Assembly (NCBI RefSeq): GCF_000245335.1
Contig: NZ_JH600280.1
Span: 62,001-126,000 of the forward strand
Length of the DNA stretch: 64,000 nucleotides
Direction: 5' to 3'
Origin: Bacillus mojavensis RO-H-1 = KCTC 3706
Lineage (GTDB): Bacteria > Bacillota > Bacilli > Bacillales > Bacillaceae
The notes under the pieces are model-generated. The model made no database searches. It was given only the letters and a program-made list of their open reading frames with translations, and had not been told where the DNA came from. How positions within the stretch are numbered: position 1 is the stretch's first letter; every line of letters starts with the position of its first letter. The position numbers were made by a program, and so were the translations under genes. Below are positions 56,205-64,000 of the stretch, one piece after another.

Positions 56205-57410
56205 TTATGCCTTTTGCAGCACATGTTTAATTTTTTCAATCGCCCAATCCAAATCCTTTTTGGAAATGATTAATGGAGGGGCAAAACGAATGACGGTATC
56301 ATGCGTTTCCTTGCATAAAAGTCCTTCATCTTTTAAACGCTCACAATACGGACGCGCCGCTTCCGTCAGTTCCACACCGATAAACAGCCCTCTGCCGCGG
56401 ACTTCTTTAATGATAGGGTTATCAATGCTCTCCAGCTCTTGTTTAAAATACTCGCCAAGCTCAAGAGAACGCTCCGCCAGCTTTTCATCTTCCAGCACTT
56501 CCAGTGAGGCGATGGACACCGCACACGCCAGCGGATTTCCGCCAAATGTGGAGCCATGTGAGCCCGGGTTAAACACGCCTAAAACGTCCCGGTCCGCCGC
56601 AATGCATGAGATCGGGAACACACCGCCGCCAAGCGCTTTCCCCAAAATGTACATATCAGGATTAATGCCATCCCAGTCACAAGCGAATGTCTTGCCTGTA
56701 CGTCCGAGACCCGTCTGAATTTCATCGGCAATCAACAGCACATTCTCTTCCTTACAAATTGCCGCCGCTTCCTGCAAAAACCCTTCAGGCGGAATCACAA
56801 TGCCCGCTTCGCCTTGAATCGGTTCAAATAAGAATGCCGCTGTGTTTGGCGTAATCGCCTGACGCAGCGCTTCCGCATCTCCGTAAGGGATTAGTTTGAT
56901 TCCTGGAAGCATCGGACCGAATCCTCTTTTATACTCTTCTTCAGAAGAAAGAGAAACCGCCAGCATCGTCCGGCCATGGAAGTTCCCGACACATGCGATA
57001 ATTTCCGCTTGATTGTCGGCTACGCCTTTCACTTCATAAGCCCAGCGTCTCGCTGCTTTTACCGCAGACTCAACCGCTTCAGCCCCCGTATTCATCGGCA
57101 GAATCATCTCTTTACCCGTCAGCTTAGCCGCCTTTTCGTAAAACGGTCCGAGCTGATCGTTGTGAAACGCGCGAGACGTCAGTGTAATTTTATCAGCCTG
57201 ATCCTTTAATGCCTGAATGATTTTCGGATGTCTGTGCCCCTGATTCACCGCAGAATAAGCACTTAGCATATCCATATATTCATTGCCTTCCGGGTCCTTT
57301 ACCCAAGCACCCAGCGCTTCAGAAATAACAATCGGCAGTGGATGATAATTGTTGGCACCATAGTGAGACGTCTGATCAATAATTTCTTTGGATTTTGATA
57401 AAGCTGGCAT
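56205..57410 (-). CDS. rocD: RocD, ornithine aminotransferase
   Basis: A 401-residue PLP enzyme transferring the delta-amino group of ornithine. ATG 57410 has AAGGGGGAA upstream. Motifs: [18 protein letters not shown] (about 98-115), [29 protein letters not shown] (about 222-236) and the PLP-Lys in [16 protein letters not shown] (about 248-263). First gene of rocDEF, with a sigma-L promoter and RocR sites upstream. Confidence 0.96.
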   Translation of the reverse strand: MPALSKSKEIIDQTSHYGANNYHPLPIVISEALGAWVKDPEGNEYMDMLSAYSAVNQGHRHPKIIQALKDQADKITLTSRAFHNDQLGPFYEKAAKLTGKEMILPMNTGAEAVESAVKAARRWAYEVKGVADNQAEIIACVGNFHGRTMLAVSLSSEEEYKRGFGPMLPGIKLIPYGDAEALRQAITPNTAAFLFEPIQGEAGIVIPPEGFLQEAAAICKEENVLLIADEIQTGLGRTGKTFACDWDGINPDMYILGKALGGGVFPISCIAADRDVLGVFNPGSHGSTFGGNPLACAVSIASLEVLEDEKLAERSLELGEYFKQELESIDNPIIKEVRGRGLFIGVELTEAARPYCERLKDEGLLCKETHDTVIRFAPPLIISKKDLDWAIEKIKHVLQKA

Positions 57411-57469
57411 ATTTGAATTCCCCCTTGTTTTCTGTTTCAACACTATATCCTGCTTTCCCTTTTTATAAA

Positions 57470-57485
57470 TGCAAGTTTCGTGCCA
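57470..57485 (-). promoter_or_regulatory. Sigma-L (-24/-12) promoter of rocDEF
   Basis: Minus-strand TGGCAC-GAAAC-TTGCA, a near-consensus sigma-54 promoter about 60 bp before rocD. Confidence 0.93.
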
Positions 57486-57529
57486 ACTCGCACATTCGTG
57501 TATTTTCTACAATATTCGAGGCAAGGGTG

Positions 57530-57550
57530 CAAAAATATTCAGATATTTTG
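57530..57550. promoter_or_regulatory. RocR upstream activating sequence, proximal to rocD (weaker)
   Basis: AAAATAT-tcag-ATATTTT symmetry, 36-37 bp from the stronger site. Confidence 0.5.
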
Positions 57551-57568
57551 AGCGGGATTTTCTTTTAG

Positions 57569-57585
57569 TGCAAAATTCTTTTGCA
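57569..57585. promoter_or_regulatory. RocR upstream activating sequence, rocD side
   Basis: Perfect palindrome TGCAAAA-TTC-TTTTGCA, identical to the known RocR/AhrC-region UAS type. The same 17 bp occurs at 58801-58817. Confidence 0.85.
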
Positions 57586-57695
57586 TTTTCGAATGAATAT
57601 GTTCAAACAAAAAAGGTATACACAAGTCCCATAAGAAGATTTCCTGTAATTGATACAAGAATGACATGTTAAAAGAATACGTATTCGTTACAATA

Positions 57696-57733
57696 TAAAA
57701 AGGCGTAATCTGTATGATGATTACGCCTTTTAA
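57696..57733. terminator. Terminator after the SdpI-like gene
   Basis: AAAAAGGCGTAATC-tgtatgat-GATTACGCCTTTT, palindromic, usable on both strands. Confidence 0.85.
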
Positions 57734-57743
57734 TCTATAGTTC

Positions 57744-58376
57744 TTAGCTCAGTTCTTTTTGAAATATGAAATAAGATGCGAATACCGAGAAGAGTATGCT
57801 GCCTATTGCCGCTATAAAAATAATCGGCTCAGTAAAAGACTCAGGAATAAATGCAGTTAAAACAATAATGATTCCGGCTAGAACAAATATTCTTGAACTC
57901 AATCTATGGGTAAGTCTCCATACATTTTCACTGCTTAATGTCCAAGGAGTTCTAATTCCCAAGAAAAAATTTGGTCTAACCTGCTGAAGAAAATTACCGA
58001 AAACCATAAATATAGCTCCAAGAATAAATGATCCTAAATATGGAATAGGAAGTTTTACACCTAACCCCGTCAATATTGTAATCAAATTAATGATAAATAA
58101 AACGAGAAACATGGTATTAAAAATAGTTAAGTATGCACGAGTAAAGGCTGTATAGTTTCGCCGGGGATCAATTTTAGGAATAAGCACCATAAGAATATAT
58201 TGAACTATCATTATACCTACCAATGTAGCTATAGCGGTAGGTTTCTTAGAAAAATCATCTGCTTCACCGCTTATTCCCCAATGTGTTACCAATTCATTTG
58301 GTAATTGTGAATATGTTATAATCCACGCTAAAACTGTTAATGCTATCATAATTAGTGCAAAGAGATATTTTTTCAT
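57744..58376 (-). CDS. SdpI-like immunity membrane protein
   Basis: A 210-residue protein with six hydrophobic segments and the DUF1648-type start LPNELVTHWGISGEADDFSKKP split by its first loop, followed by the SdpI block VRPNFFLGIRTPWTLSSENVWRLTHR (two pieces, about 135-160). B. subtilis SdpI protects the cell from its own SdpC toxin and recruits SdpR to the membrane. Its ATG overlaps the stop of the upstream ArsR gene (TAATG). No sdpC-like toxin gene is nearby, so this is an orphan immunity gene. Confidence 0.88.
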   Translation of the reverse strand: MKKYLFALIMIALTVLAWIITYSQLPNELVTHWGISGEADDFSKKPTAIATLVGIMIVQYILMVLIPKIDPRRNYTAFTRAYLTIFNTMFLVLFIINLITILTGLGVKLPIPYLGSFILGAIFMVFGNFLQQVRPNFFLGIRTPWTLSSENVWRLTHRLSSRIFVLAGIIIVLTAFIPESFTEPIIFIAAIGSILFSVFASYFIFQKELS

Positions 58377-58660
58377 TATTCTTCACCTTCCTTCTTGTCA
58401 TGGTCTGTATCTGTAAGGGAAAAGAACCAGCCAATAAGATCTTGAAGTACAGTCGTATTTAAAGAATAAATAATATATTGTCCCTTTTTTTGATCTCGAA
58501 CTAAATCAGTGTTTTTTAAAATATTTAAGTGATGAGAAATACTAGGTTTTGACATATCAAATTGGTCAGCAATTTGCCCGGCTGTTAAATCTTGTTGTTT
58601 TAATAAATCCAGAATCCTTCTCCTTGTAGGATCGGCCAAAGCTTTAAAAGCCTTATTCAA
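58376..58660 (-). CDS. SdpR-like ArsR-family repressor
   Basis: About 94 residues from TTG 58660 with GGAGGGAG upstream; a longer frame to 58693 lacks a ribosome site. ArsR winged helix: ALADPTRRRILDLLKQQDLT (about 6-25), the recognition helix MSKPSISHHLNILKNTDLV (about 36-54) and the wing DQKKGQYIIYSLN. Very similar in plan to SdpR, which represses its own sdpRI operon until SdpI sequesters it. Translationally coupled to the SdpI-like gene. Confidence 0.88.
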   Translation of the reverse strand: MNKAFKALADPTRRRILDLLKQQDLTAGQIADQFDMSKPSISHHLNILKNTDLVRDQKKGQYIIYSLNTTVLQDLIGWFFSLTDTDHDKKEGEE

Positions 58661-58800
58661 ATAATTCTCCCTCCATTTAGGAAACATTACCATTTAGATA
58701 TTTACCTAAATACTAAATCATCTTGTTTTTCCAGTCAATATACAATATAAGTAATTCCTCCCTTATTGATAAAAGGATTAACTGTAACTGAGTCATAAAG

Positions 58801-58817
58801 TGCAAAATTCTTTTGCA
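58801..58817. promoter_or_regulatory. RocR upstream activating sequence, rocR side
   Basis: TGCAAAATTCTTTTGCA, identical to 57569-57585; it overlaps the rocR -35, which fits negative autoregulation. Confidence 0.85.
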
Positions 58818-58840
58818 TATCCTCTCCATTCTTTTATAAA
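58813..58840 (+). promoter_or_regulatory. Sigma-A promoter of rocR
   Basis: TTGCAT (58813-58818), 16-bp spacer, TATAAA (58835-58840). Confidence 0.65.
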
Positions 58841-58882
58841 ATAGAAGCAATATTAAGAAAATAAATGGGGGAGGTTTATACT

Positions 58883-60265
58883 TTGGTCAAAGACAGCGAA
58901 TTCCTCACATTAGTGTTTCAGAGCATTCTGGATGAAATTGATGTCGGCCTGCACGTGGTGGACGAGCATGGAAACACGATTGTTTATAACAACAAAATGA
59001 TGCAGATTGAAGATATGGAGAAGCAGGACGTCTTAAATAAAAACCTGATGGATGTATTTATGTTTTCGAAGCAGCAGGACAGCACGCTTGTGCAAGCCCT
59101 TCAGGAAGGCAAAACGATTAACAATGTAAAGCAAAGCTATTTCAATAATAAAGGCCAGGAAATCACGACGATCAATCATACATATCCGATTATCCAAAAC
59201 GGCGAAATCAAAGGCGCTGTCGAAATTGCCAAGGATGTGACAAAGCTTGAACGCCTGATCAGAGAGAATATGAATAAAAAAGGAAACGCGACGTACACAT
59301 TTGACAGCATTCTCGGCACCAGTCCAGCGATTCAGGATGTCATTGAAAACGCCAAGCGGGCGACCCGAACGTCTTCATCGGTGCTTCTCGCAGGTGAAAC
59401 CGGCACGGGAAAAGAGCTGTTCGCACAAAGTATCCATAACGGCAGCGACCGATCAAGCGGCCCGTTTATTTCTCAAAACTGTGCGGCTCTGCCGGACAGC
59501 CTGGTGGAAAGCATCCTGTTCGGGACGAAAAAAGGTGCGTTTACAGGTGCCGTTGACCAGCCTGGCCTGTTTGAGCAAGCCCATGGCGGCACACTTCTGT
59601 TAGATGAAATCAACTCGCTGAATTTGAGCTTGCAGGCAAAATTGCTGCGTGCCCTGCAGGAACGGAAAATCAGACGCATTGGTTCGACCAAGGATACACC
59701 GATTGACGTGCGCATTATCGCCACGATGAATGAAGACCCGATTGATGCCATTGCGGGAGAACGAATGCGGAAGGACTTGTATTACAGGCTGAGCGTCGTG
59801 ACGCTGATCATCCCGCCTCTTCGGGAGCGCAAAGAGGACATTTTGCTTCTCGCGTCGGAGTTCATCCAGAAAAACAACCACCTATTTCAAATGAATGTCG
59901 AACAGATCAGTGAAGATGTGAAGCAATTTTTCTTATCCTATGATTGGCCGGGCAATATTCGCGAGCTTGAGCATATGATCGAGGGTGCGATGAATTTCAT
60001 GACAGATGAACAAATGATTACGGCTAACCACCTGCCATACCAATACCGCATGAAAATCAAGCCAGCTGACACATCGGAGCCAGAAACCGAAGGGCATCAG
60101 CCAACAGCTGATTTAAAAGAAAAAATGGAGAGCTTCGAAAAATATGTAATCGAGAACATTCTAAGAAAACACAGCCATAACATTTCAAAAACCGCCCAGG
60201 AGCTCGGCATCAGCAGACAAAGCCTGCAATACCGGCTGAAGAAGTTTTCTCTGCACGCAAAATAA
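58883..60265 (+). CDS. rocR: RocR, sigma-54 (SigL) dependent activator of arginine catabolism
   Basis: A 460-residue NtrC/NifA-type activator. TTG 58883 has GGGGGAGGT 7 bp upstream; the ATG at 58865 lies on that site. N-terminal PAS domain (about 10-115, DVGLHVVDEHGNTIVYNN), the AAA+ domain with Walker A GETGTGKELF (about 172-181), GAFTGA sigma-54 contact (about 218-223) and LLLDEINSL Walker B, and a C-terminal Fis-type HTH ISKTAQELGISRQSLQYRLKK (about 434-454, split). It responds to ornithine/citrulline and activates rocABC, rocDEF and rocG. Confidence 0.96.
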   Translation: MVKDSEFLTLVFQSILDEIDVGLHVVDEHGNTIVYNNKMMQIEDMEKQDVLNKNLMDVFMFSKQQDSTLVQALQEGKTINNVKQSYFNNKGQEITTINHTYPIIQNGEIKGAVEIAKDVTKLERLIRENMNKKGNATYTFDSILGTSPAIQDVIENAKRATRTSSSVLLAGETGTGKELFAQSIHNGSDRSSGPFISQNCAALPDSLVESILFGTKKGAFTGAVDQPGLFEQAHGGTLLLDEINSLNLSLQAKLLRALQERKIRRIGSTKDTPIDVRIIATMNEDPIDAIAGERMRKDLYYRLSVVTLIIPPLRERKEDILLLASEFIQKNNHLFQMNVEQISEDVKQFFLSYDWPGNIRELEHMIEGAMNFMTDEQMITANHLPYQYRMKIKPADTSEPETEGHQPTADLKEKMESFEKYVIENILRKHSHNISKTAQELGISRQSLQYRLKKFSLHAK

Positions 60266-60357
60266 CAACCAGTAATCATACATAAAATAAACGCTGAAAA
60301 TGGAAAGCTGACAAGCCCTTACACACTGTTTCACGTGTAACATCCATGTATTTTCTA

Positions 60358-60390
60358 TGGAACGGGCGTGACCCCCGTTCCGCTTTTTTG
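60358..60390 (+). terminator. Terminator of rocR
   Basis: GGAACGGG-cgtgacc-CCCGTTCC-GCTTTTTT. Confidence 0.85.
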
Positions 60391-60392
60391 CA

Positions 60393-60425
60393 TAAAAAAA
60401 CAGCCTGGCATTGGTGCCAGACTGC
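60393..60425 (-). terminator. Terminator of yyxA
   Basis: Minus-strand CAGTCTGGCA-ccaa-TGCCAGGCTG followed by TTTTTTT. Confidence 0.85.
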
Positions 60426-60430
60426 TTCTA

Positions 60431-61627
60431 TTATCTTCCTAACTGATCTGCGGAGGACAGTTTCACTTCAACGGACTTTTCTTTTCCGCCTCGGTAAAAC
60501 GTCACCTTCACCCGATCACCGACACGTTTTTGATAAAGCCGCTTCCGAAGATCCACAATATCATTTACTTTTTGCCCGTCAAATTCAGTGATGACATCCA
60601 GCTCCTTGAGTCCCGCTTTTCCGGCAGGTGAAAAGGCATCTACACCCATTATCACCGCTCCGTTGGTCACATGTTTAGGAAGCTTCAGCGTTTCATCCCA
60701 ATGGTAGCTTGCGATATCATTTAACGATTTCATTTCAATGCCAAGGAACGGGCGCTTCACTTTGCCGTATTTCTCTAAATCCTCTATCACCGGAATCACG
60801 AGTTTAGATGGAATAGACAGGCCAATCCCTTCAACCGCTGACTCCGCGATTTTCATTGAATTGATGCCGATGACTTTTCCGTCCATATTTAACAAAGCGC
60901 CGCCGCTGTTCCCCGGGTTAATGGCCGCATCGGTTTGCAGCACCTCTGCATTCCAGTCAGGCTGACCGTCATCATTGGAATCAACCGGAATCGCTCTCTC
61001 TGTTCCCGAAATCACGCCCTGTGTGACAGAGCCTGCAAACTCAAGGCCTAACGGATTGCCGATTGCAATTACCGGTTCGCCTGATTTCACTTTATCTGAA
61101 TTGCCAAAATCAGCGACGGCTTTGATTTTATCGCTTTTCACCCGCAAGACGGCAAGATCCATCAGCTGGTCGCTGCCGACAAGCTCAGCAGACACGCGCG
61201 AACCGTCTTTTAAACTGATTTCAATTTGGGAAGCGCCCTCGATCACATGATGGTTGGTCACGACATAAGCTGAGTTGTCATTTTTCTTGTAGATGACGCC
61301 TGAGCCGCTCCCAGCCTCACCGCTTTCTCCCCAAATATCTGTTTTTTGAATGTTTACGACACCGACAACAGCTGGCGACACATTGCTGACAATCTTAGTG
61401 ACAGCGTTGTTCACACTGACATTCACTGTTCGAATTGGTTCCTGCCTGTTGTTCAGCTGCTGATCTGCCTCACCTGTATCTAACCCCTCATTTGAAAGGT
61501 ATGGCATTAGAAACGCCATCAATACAGCGCCGACAATCACCCCGATCAGACTTGAAAGAAAATAACCTTTTTTGCTTCTCTTCGGCTGTTCAGGAGTATT
61601 ATGTTCCTCACGCTCGTAATCCACCAT
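60431..61627 (-). CDS. yyxA: YyxA (HtrC), HtrA-like serine protease
   Basis: A 398-residue membrane-anchored DegP/HtrA-family protease. A cytoplasmic start with KRSKKGYF, one membrane segment ([18 protein letters not shown]), then the trypsin-like domain: catalytic His in [10 protein letters not shown] (about 120), Asp in [10 protein letters not shown] (about 152) and Ser in [11 protein letters not shown] (about 236). One PDZ domain near the C terminus ([14 protein letters not shown]). ATG 61627 has GAAAGGATGG upstream. Last gene of the walRK-walHIJ-yyxA cluster; degrades or folds proteins at the outer face of the membrane. Confidence 0.94.
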   Translation of the reverse strand: MVDYEREEHNTPEQPKRSKKGYFLSSLIGVIVGAVLMAFLMPYLSNEGLDTGEADQQLNNRQEPIRTVNVSVNNAVTKIVSNVSPAVVGVVNIQKTDIWGESGEAGSGSGVIYKKNDNSAYVVTNHHVIEGASQIEISLKDGSRVSAELVGSDQLMDLAVLRVKSDKIKAVADFGNSDKVKSGEPVIAIGNPLGLEFAGSVTQGVISGTERAIPVDSNDDGQPDWNAEVLQTDAAINPGNSGGALLNMDGKVIGINSMKIAESAVEGIGLSIPSKLVIPVIEDLEKYGKVKRPFLGIEMKSLNDIASYHWDETLKLPKHVTNGAVIMGVDAFSPAGKAGLKELDVITEFDGQKVNDIVDLRKRLYQKRVGDRVKVTFYRGGKEKSVEVKLSSADQLGR

Positions 61628-61708
61628 ATTCCATCCTTTCAGAGAACGTTGATATGGTTATATTGTGGATTAGAAACTCCTATAATAGTCATGTTACATA
61701 AGAAAAAA

Positions 61709-62503
61709 TTATACAGCGCAAAGCGGAGTAGCCTTTTTCGGGTCGGTATCAAACAAATCAAATGTCTCGCCTGCCACAAACCCTTTAGAAGCCAAGGTCT
61801 GCTGGACAGACATTCTGGCCAGCTCTTTCATATTGTTGTCCTGACTCAAATGGGCGAGGTAGATACGAGATGTCTCATCGCCGATGACATCAGTCATCGC
61901 CAAAGCAGCATCTTCATTTGAAACGTGCCCGACGTCACTTAAAATGCGCCGCTTAATACTCCAAGGGTATCTTCCCATTTGCAGCATGCCGACATCATGA
62001 TTGCTTTCAAAAACGAACACATTCGCCGAACGGATAATGCCCTTCATCCGGTCGCTGACATATCCTGTGTCTGTCATTAACGCGAGCTTGCGCCCATTAC
62101 AATGAAACACATAAAACATGGGCTCAGCCGCATCGTGAGAGACGCCAAACGATTCTACATCAAGTCCGCCAAACGACTTCACCGTCTCCATCGGAAACTC
62201 AAACTTTTGATCGGTATCAATTTTGCCGATCTGGTTCTCCATCGCCTTCCACGTCTTCTCGTTCGCATAGATCGGAAGCTTGTACTTTCTGGCGATGACG
62301 CCGAGGCCTTTAATATGGTCACTATGCTCATGCGTCACAAAAATGCCGTCCACATCATCCAGCTTACGTCCGATTTGCGCCATTAATCCGTCCATGGCTT
62401 TCCCGCTCAAACCGGCGTCCACTAAAAACGCGTGATCCTCTGTTTCCAGGTAAAACGCATTTCCCGTACTCCCGCTCGCAAGTACGCTAAATTGCAAGCT
62501 CAT
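61709..62503 (-). CDS. walJ: WalJ (YycJ), metallo-beta-lactamase-fold protein
   Basis: A 264-residue metallo-hydrolase. Zinc-binding [11 protein letters not shown] (about 56-66) has the HxHxDH motif; further ligands are in [10 protein letters not shown] (about 141-150) and [11 protein letters not shown]-terminal [11 protein letters not shown] is typical of this branch, which is reported to have exonuclease activity and to help coordinate DNA replication with cell division. ATG with GGAGTGAA upstream, 14 bp after walI. Confidence 0.94.
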   Translation of the reverse strand: MSLQFSVLASGSTGNAFYLETEDHAFLVDAGLSGKAMDGLMAQIGRKLDDVDGIFVTHEHSDHIKGLGVIARKYKLPIYANEKTWKAMENQIGKIDTDQKFEFPMETVKSFGGLDVESFGVSHDAAEPMFYVFHCNGRKLALMTDTGYVSDRMKGIIRSANVFVFESNHDVGMLQMGRYPWSIKRRILSDVGHVSNEDAALAMTDVIGDETSRIYLAHLSQDNNMKELARMSVQQTLASKGFVAGETFDLFDTDPKKATPLCAV

Positions 62504-62517
62504 TTCAGTTCACTCCA

Positions 62518-63363
62518 TTATTTTGATTGGTCTGTATCTAAAATCGTACTCTCCAAAGCATTCACAGTAAAATACTCTTGCACTTTCTTTTTCTCGCCGT
62601 TCACTTTTTTATCATACTCCACCGTAACTCTCCATACCGGCGCCAGCACCTGCGTACTTGTCAGCGGATATTGCGCCACATAGCCGAATTTCACACTCTT
62701 TATGGTGCAGTATTCTTTTAACTGATTTTGATAGTACAATAATTCAACCGCATCAAGCTCAGTAATTAAGCTTTCTTTCTGAATCTGCTTAAAGGTCTCA
62801 AGGGTCGACTGCTCGTATGACACAACCTCGTTTTTATCGTTTAAATGCAAAATCACTTGTCCGATCATATTAGAGGAGTTGTCAGTCTTCTGATAAATAT
62901 AATGGCCTTCATACGTTTGGAAGTAAATGATTTCTTTTTTAGATTTATCCACCTTCCAAAGCTTATATTTTTCACCATCTTGAATTTTAGAAGACACAAG
63001 CGCCTGTGCATCGCCCTCTATGTTTTTCTTGGAAAGGCCAATCGGGCTCGTAAACTTCATCTTTAGGTTCGTTACTTTATGATCATCACTAGGCATATCC
63101 ATCATAGGCTTTTGATCCTTGAGTGATTCGATATCATCCTTCGTGAAGACCTTTTGATTCGCCGTGATCCGATAGCCTTCTATCGCTTCCTTATCCAGAC
63201 CTTCATACGTGATATGATCTGCCTTCATGTCATGCTCTACATCGTTTTTAATGACTTCATATTCTTTACTGATCGACCGCTTTTCAAAAAACTGATAGCC
63301 TAAGAAAATATCTAAAATGAGGAAGGCAACGATGAAGATTGTTTTTGTCTTATTCCACTCCAT
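62518..63363 (-). CDS. walI: WalI (YycI), regulator of the WalK kinase
   Basis: A 281-residue bitopic protein: a short cytoplasmic start (MEWNKTKT), one membrane helix ([18 protein letters not shown], about 9-26) and an extracytoplasmic domain of about 250 residues (YycI fold), with [15 protein letters not shown] at the end. With WalH it forms a membrane complex that restrains WalK. Start ATG 63363 overlaps the walH stop by 14 bp, so translation is coupled. Confidence 0.95.
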   Translation of the reverse strand: MEWNKTKTIFIVAFLILDIFLGYQFFEKRSISKEYEVIKNDVEHDMKADHITYEGLDKEAIEGYRITANQKVFTKDDIESLKDQKPMMDMPSDDHKVTNLKMKFTSPIGLSKKNIEGDAQALVSSKIQDGEKYKLWKVDKSKKEIIYFQTYEGHYIYQKTDNSSNMIGQVILHLNDKNEVVSYEQSTLETFKQIQKESLITELDAVELLYYQNQLKEYCTIKSVKFGYVAQYPLTSTQVLAPVWRVTVEYDKKVNGEKKKVQEYFTVNALESTILDTDQSK

Positions 63364-64000
63364 TGTCCGCCCCCTCCTTCTTCAATAATTCCTTCGTAAT
63401 CGGCACCATTTTTCCGTTTATTTTCATAGCCCAAACCGGTTCAAGCTCAACAAGAGGATCATCGTTGGTTGATGTTGACACCAACTGATACGCAGGGAAA
63501 ATCTGATCAATTTTGTCCGTATCATACGCCGTTTGTTTGGATAGAAGAGCCCTCACTTCACTGCCGCTCATCAGCTCTGTTTCACTTGTTTTAATCGGAT
63601 TCGTTCCAAGACTGTAGTTCGGCCGTTTATAGCTGAGAATATCGTCATTGGCCCATTGCACGGTGATCGCCGAAGTGCCGCCAAACGGTTTAGACATGCT
63701 GTTAATGACCGGGAGCTGGTCCATAAAGATATAGAAACTCAGCTGCTGGCTGTCATTGATATTAAAAAATTGATAGTGATCCGTCCAGCTTCCTGTATCC
63801 TCTAGGTATTTCTGACTCTTTTTGATTAACTCACCTGTTTGATACGAGGTGCTCTGCACTAAATTACGCTGCTGAAATTGAACCTGTCGCTGAGTCAAGC
63901 TGACATCTAAACGGCTGATGCCATCCGTCAGTACATTTCTGTTATTATAATTTGAATCTTCTCTTACGATGCTTGGATCGCTGAACAGTGCCTGTTTAAA
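63350..64000 (-). CDS. walH: WalH (YycH), C-terminal part; 5' end outside window
   Basis: The last 216 codons of walH; the frame is open to the window end and begins [18 protein letters not shown]. The visible part belongs to the extracytoplasmic YycH domain ([47 protein letters not shown]). It acts with WalI at the membrane to inhibit the sensor kinase WalK, which controls cell-wall turnover. The upstream walRK genes should follow beyond the window. Confidence 0.95.
   Translation of the reverse strand, partial: FKQALFSDPSIVREDSNYNNRNVLTDGISRLDVSLTQRQVQFQQRNLVQSTSYQTGELIKKSQKYLEDTGSWTDHYQFFNINDSQQLSFYIFMDQLPVINSMSKPFGGTSAITVQWANDDILSYKRPNYSLGTNPIKTSETELMSGSEVRALLSKQTAYDTDKIDQIFPAYQLVSTSTNDDPLVELEPVWAMKINGKMVPITKELLKKEGADNGVE

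Overview
The window is chromosomal DNA of a Bacillus subtilis-group bacterium. The core genes and their order match the stretch of the B. subtilis map that runs csbC-htpG, aldX, qdoI/qdoR, the gnt operon, ahpCF, bglA, fbp, rlmH, yycR-yycN, rapG-phrG, rocFED/rocR, yyxA and walJ-walI-walH. Strong AGGAGG ribosome sites, TTG and GTG starts, sigma-A, sigma-B and sigma-L promoters and dense rho-independent terminators agree with this. Names come from recognition of the proteins and of gene order; no database was searched. Comparisons with strain 168 are from memory.

Layout. 1-5.3 kb: the end of an HPP membrane protein, csbC, htpG, yxcA, yxbG. 5.6-10.5 kb: an AT-rich insert carrying a complete two-peptide (class IIb) bacteriocin locus, with two double-glycine prepeptides, a probable immunity protein, a C39-peptidase ABC exporter and a membrane-fusion accessory protein. 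10.5-19.3 kb: yxbF, aldX, yxaJ, a MerR remnant, yxaI, yxaH, qdoI and qdoR with their operators, an extra short-chain dehydrogenase, and a deletion scar joining the 3' ends of yxaD and yxaC. 19.4-21.8 kb: a lipase gene of the type VII secretion 'reverse-architecture' kind, with a downstream small helical partner and a divergent candidate immunity protein. 21.9-31.9 kb: yxaB, glxK, gntRKPZ, ahpCF. 32-38.6 kb: bglA with an intact beta-glucoside PTS gene, yydK, a small membrane protein and fbp.

38.84-46.46 kb is the most unusual part: a 7.6-kb island whose two ends carry the rlmH 3'-end motif (codons for GEPYHK plus stop; shared core TATCATAA on the minus strand). This is the same target and core used by staphylococcal SCC elements. 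It holds a two-gene CHAT-protease plus DUF262/DUF1524 (GmrSD-like nuclease) operon, a phospholipase-D-fold protein, three very small ORFs, a frameshifted large serine recombinase and a frameshifted MerR regulator. I regard it as a decayed SCC-like defence island.

46.4-64 kb returns to core genes. The exception is an sdpR/sdpI-like immunity pair inserted between rocD and rocR, bordered on each side by an identical 20-bp sequence containing the RocR activator palindrome. The window ends inside walH. I saw no tRNA, rRNA, CRISPR array or complete insertion sequence.
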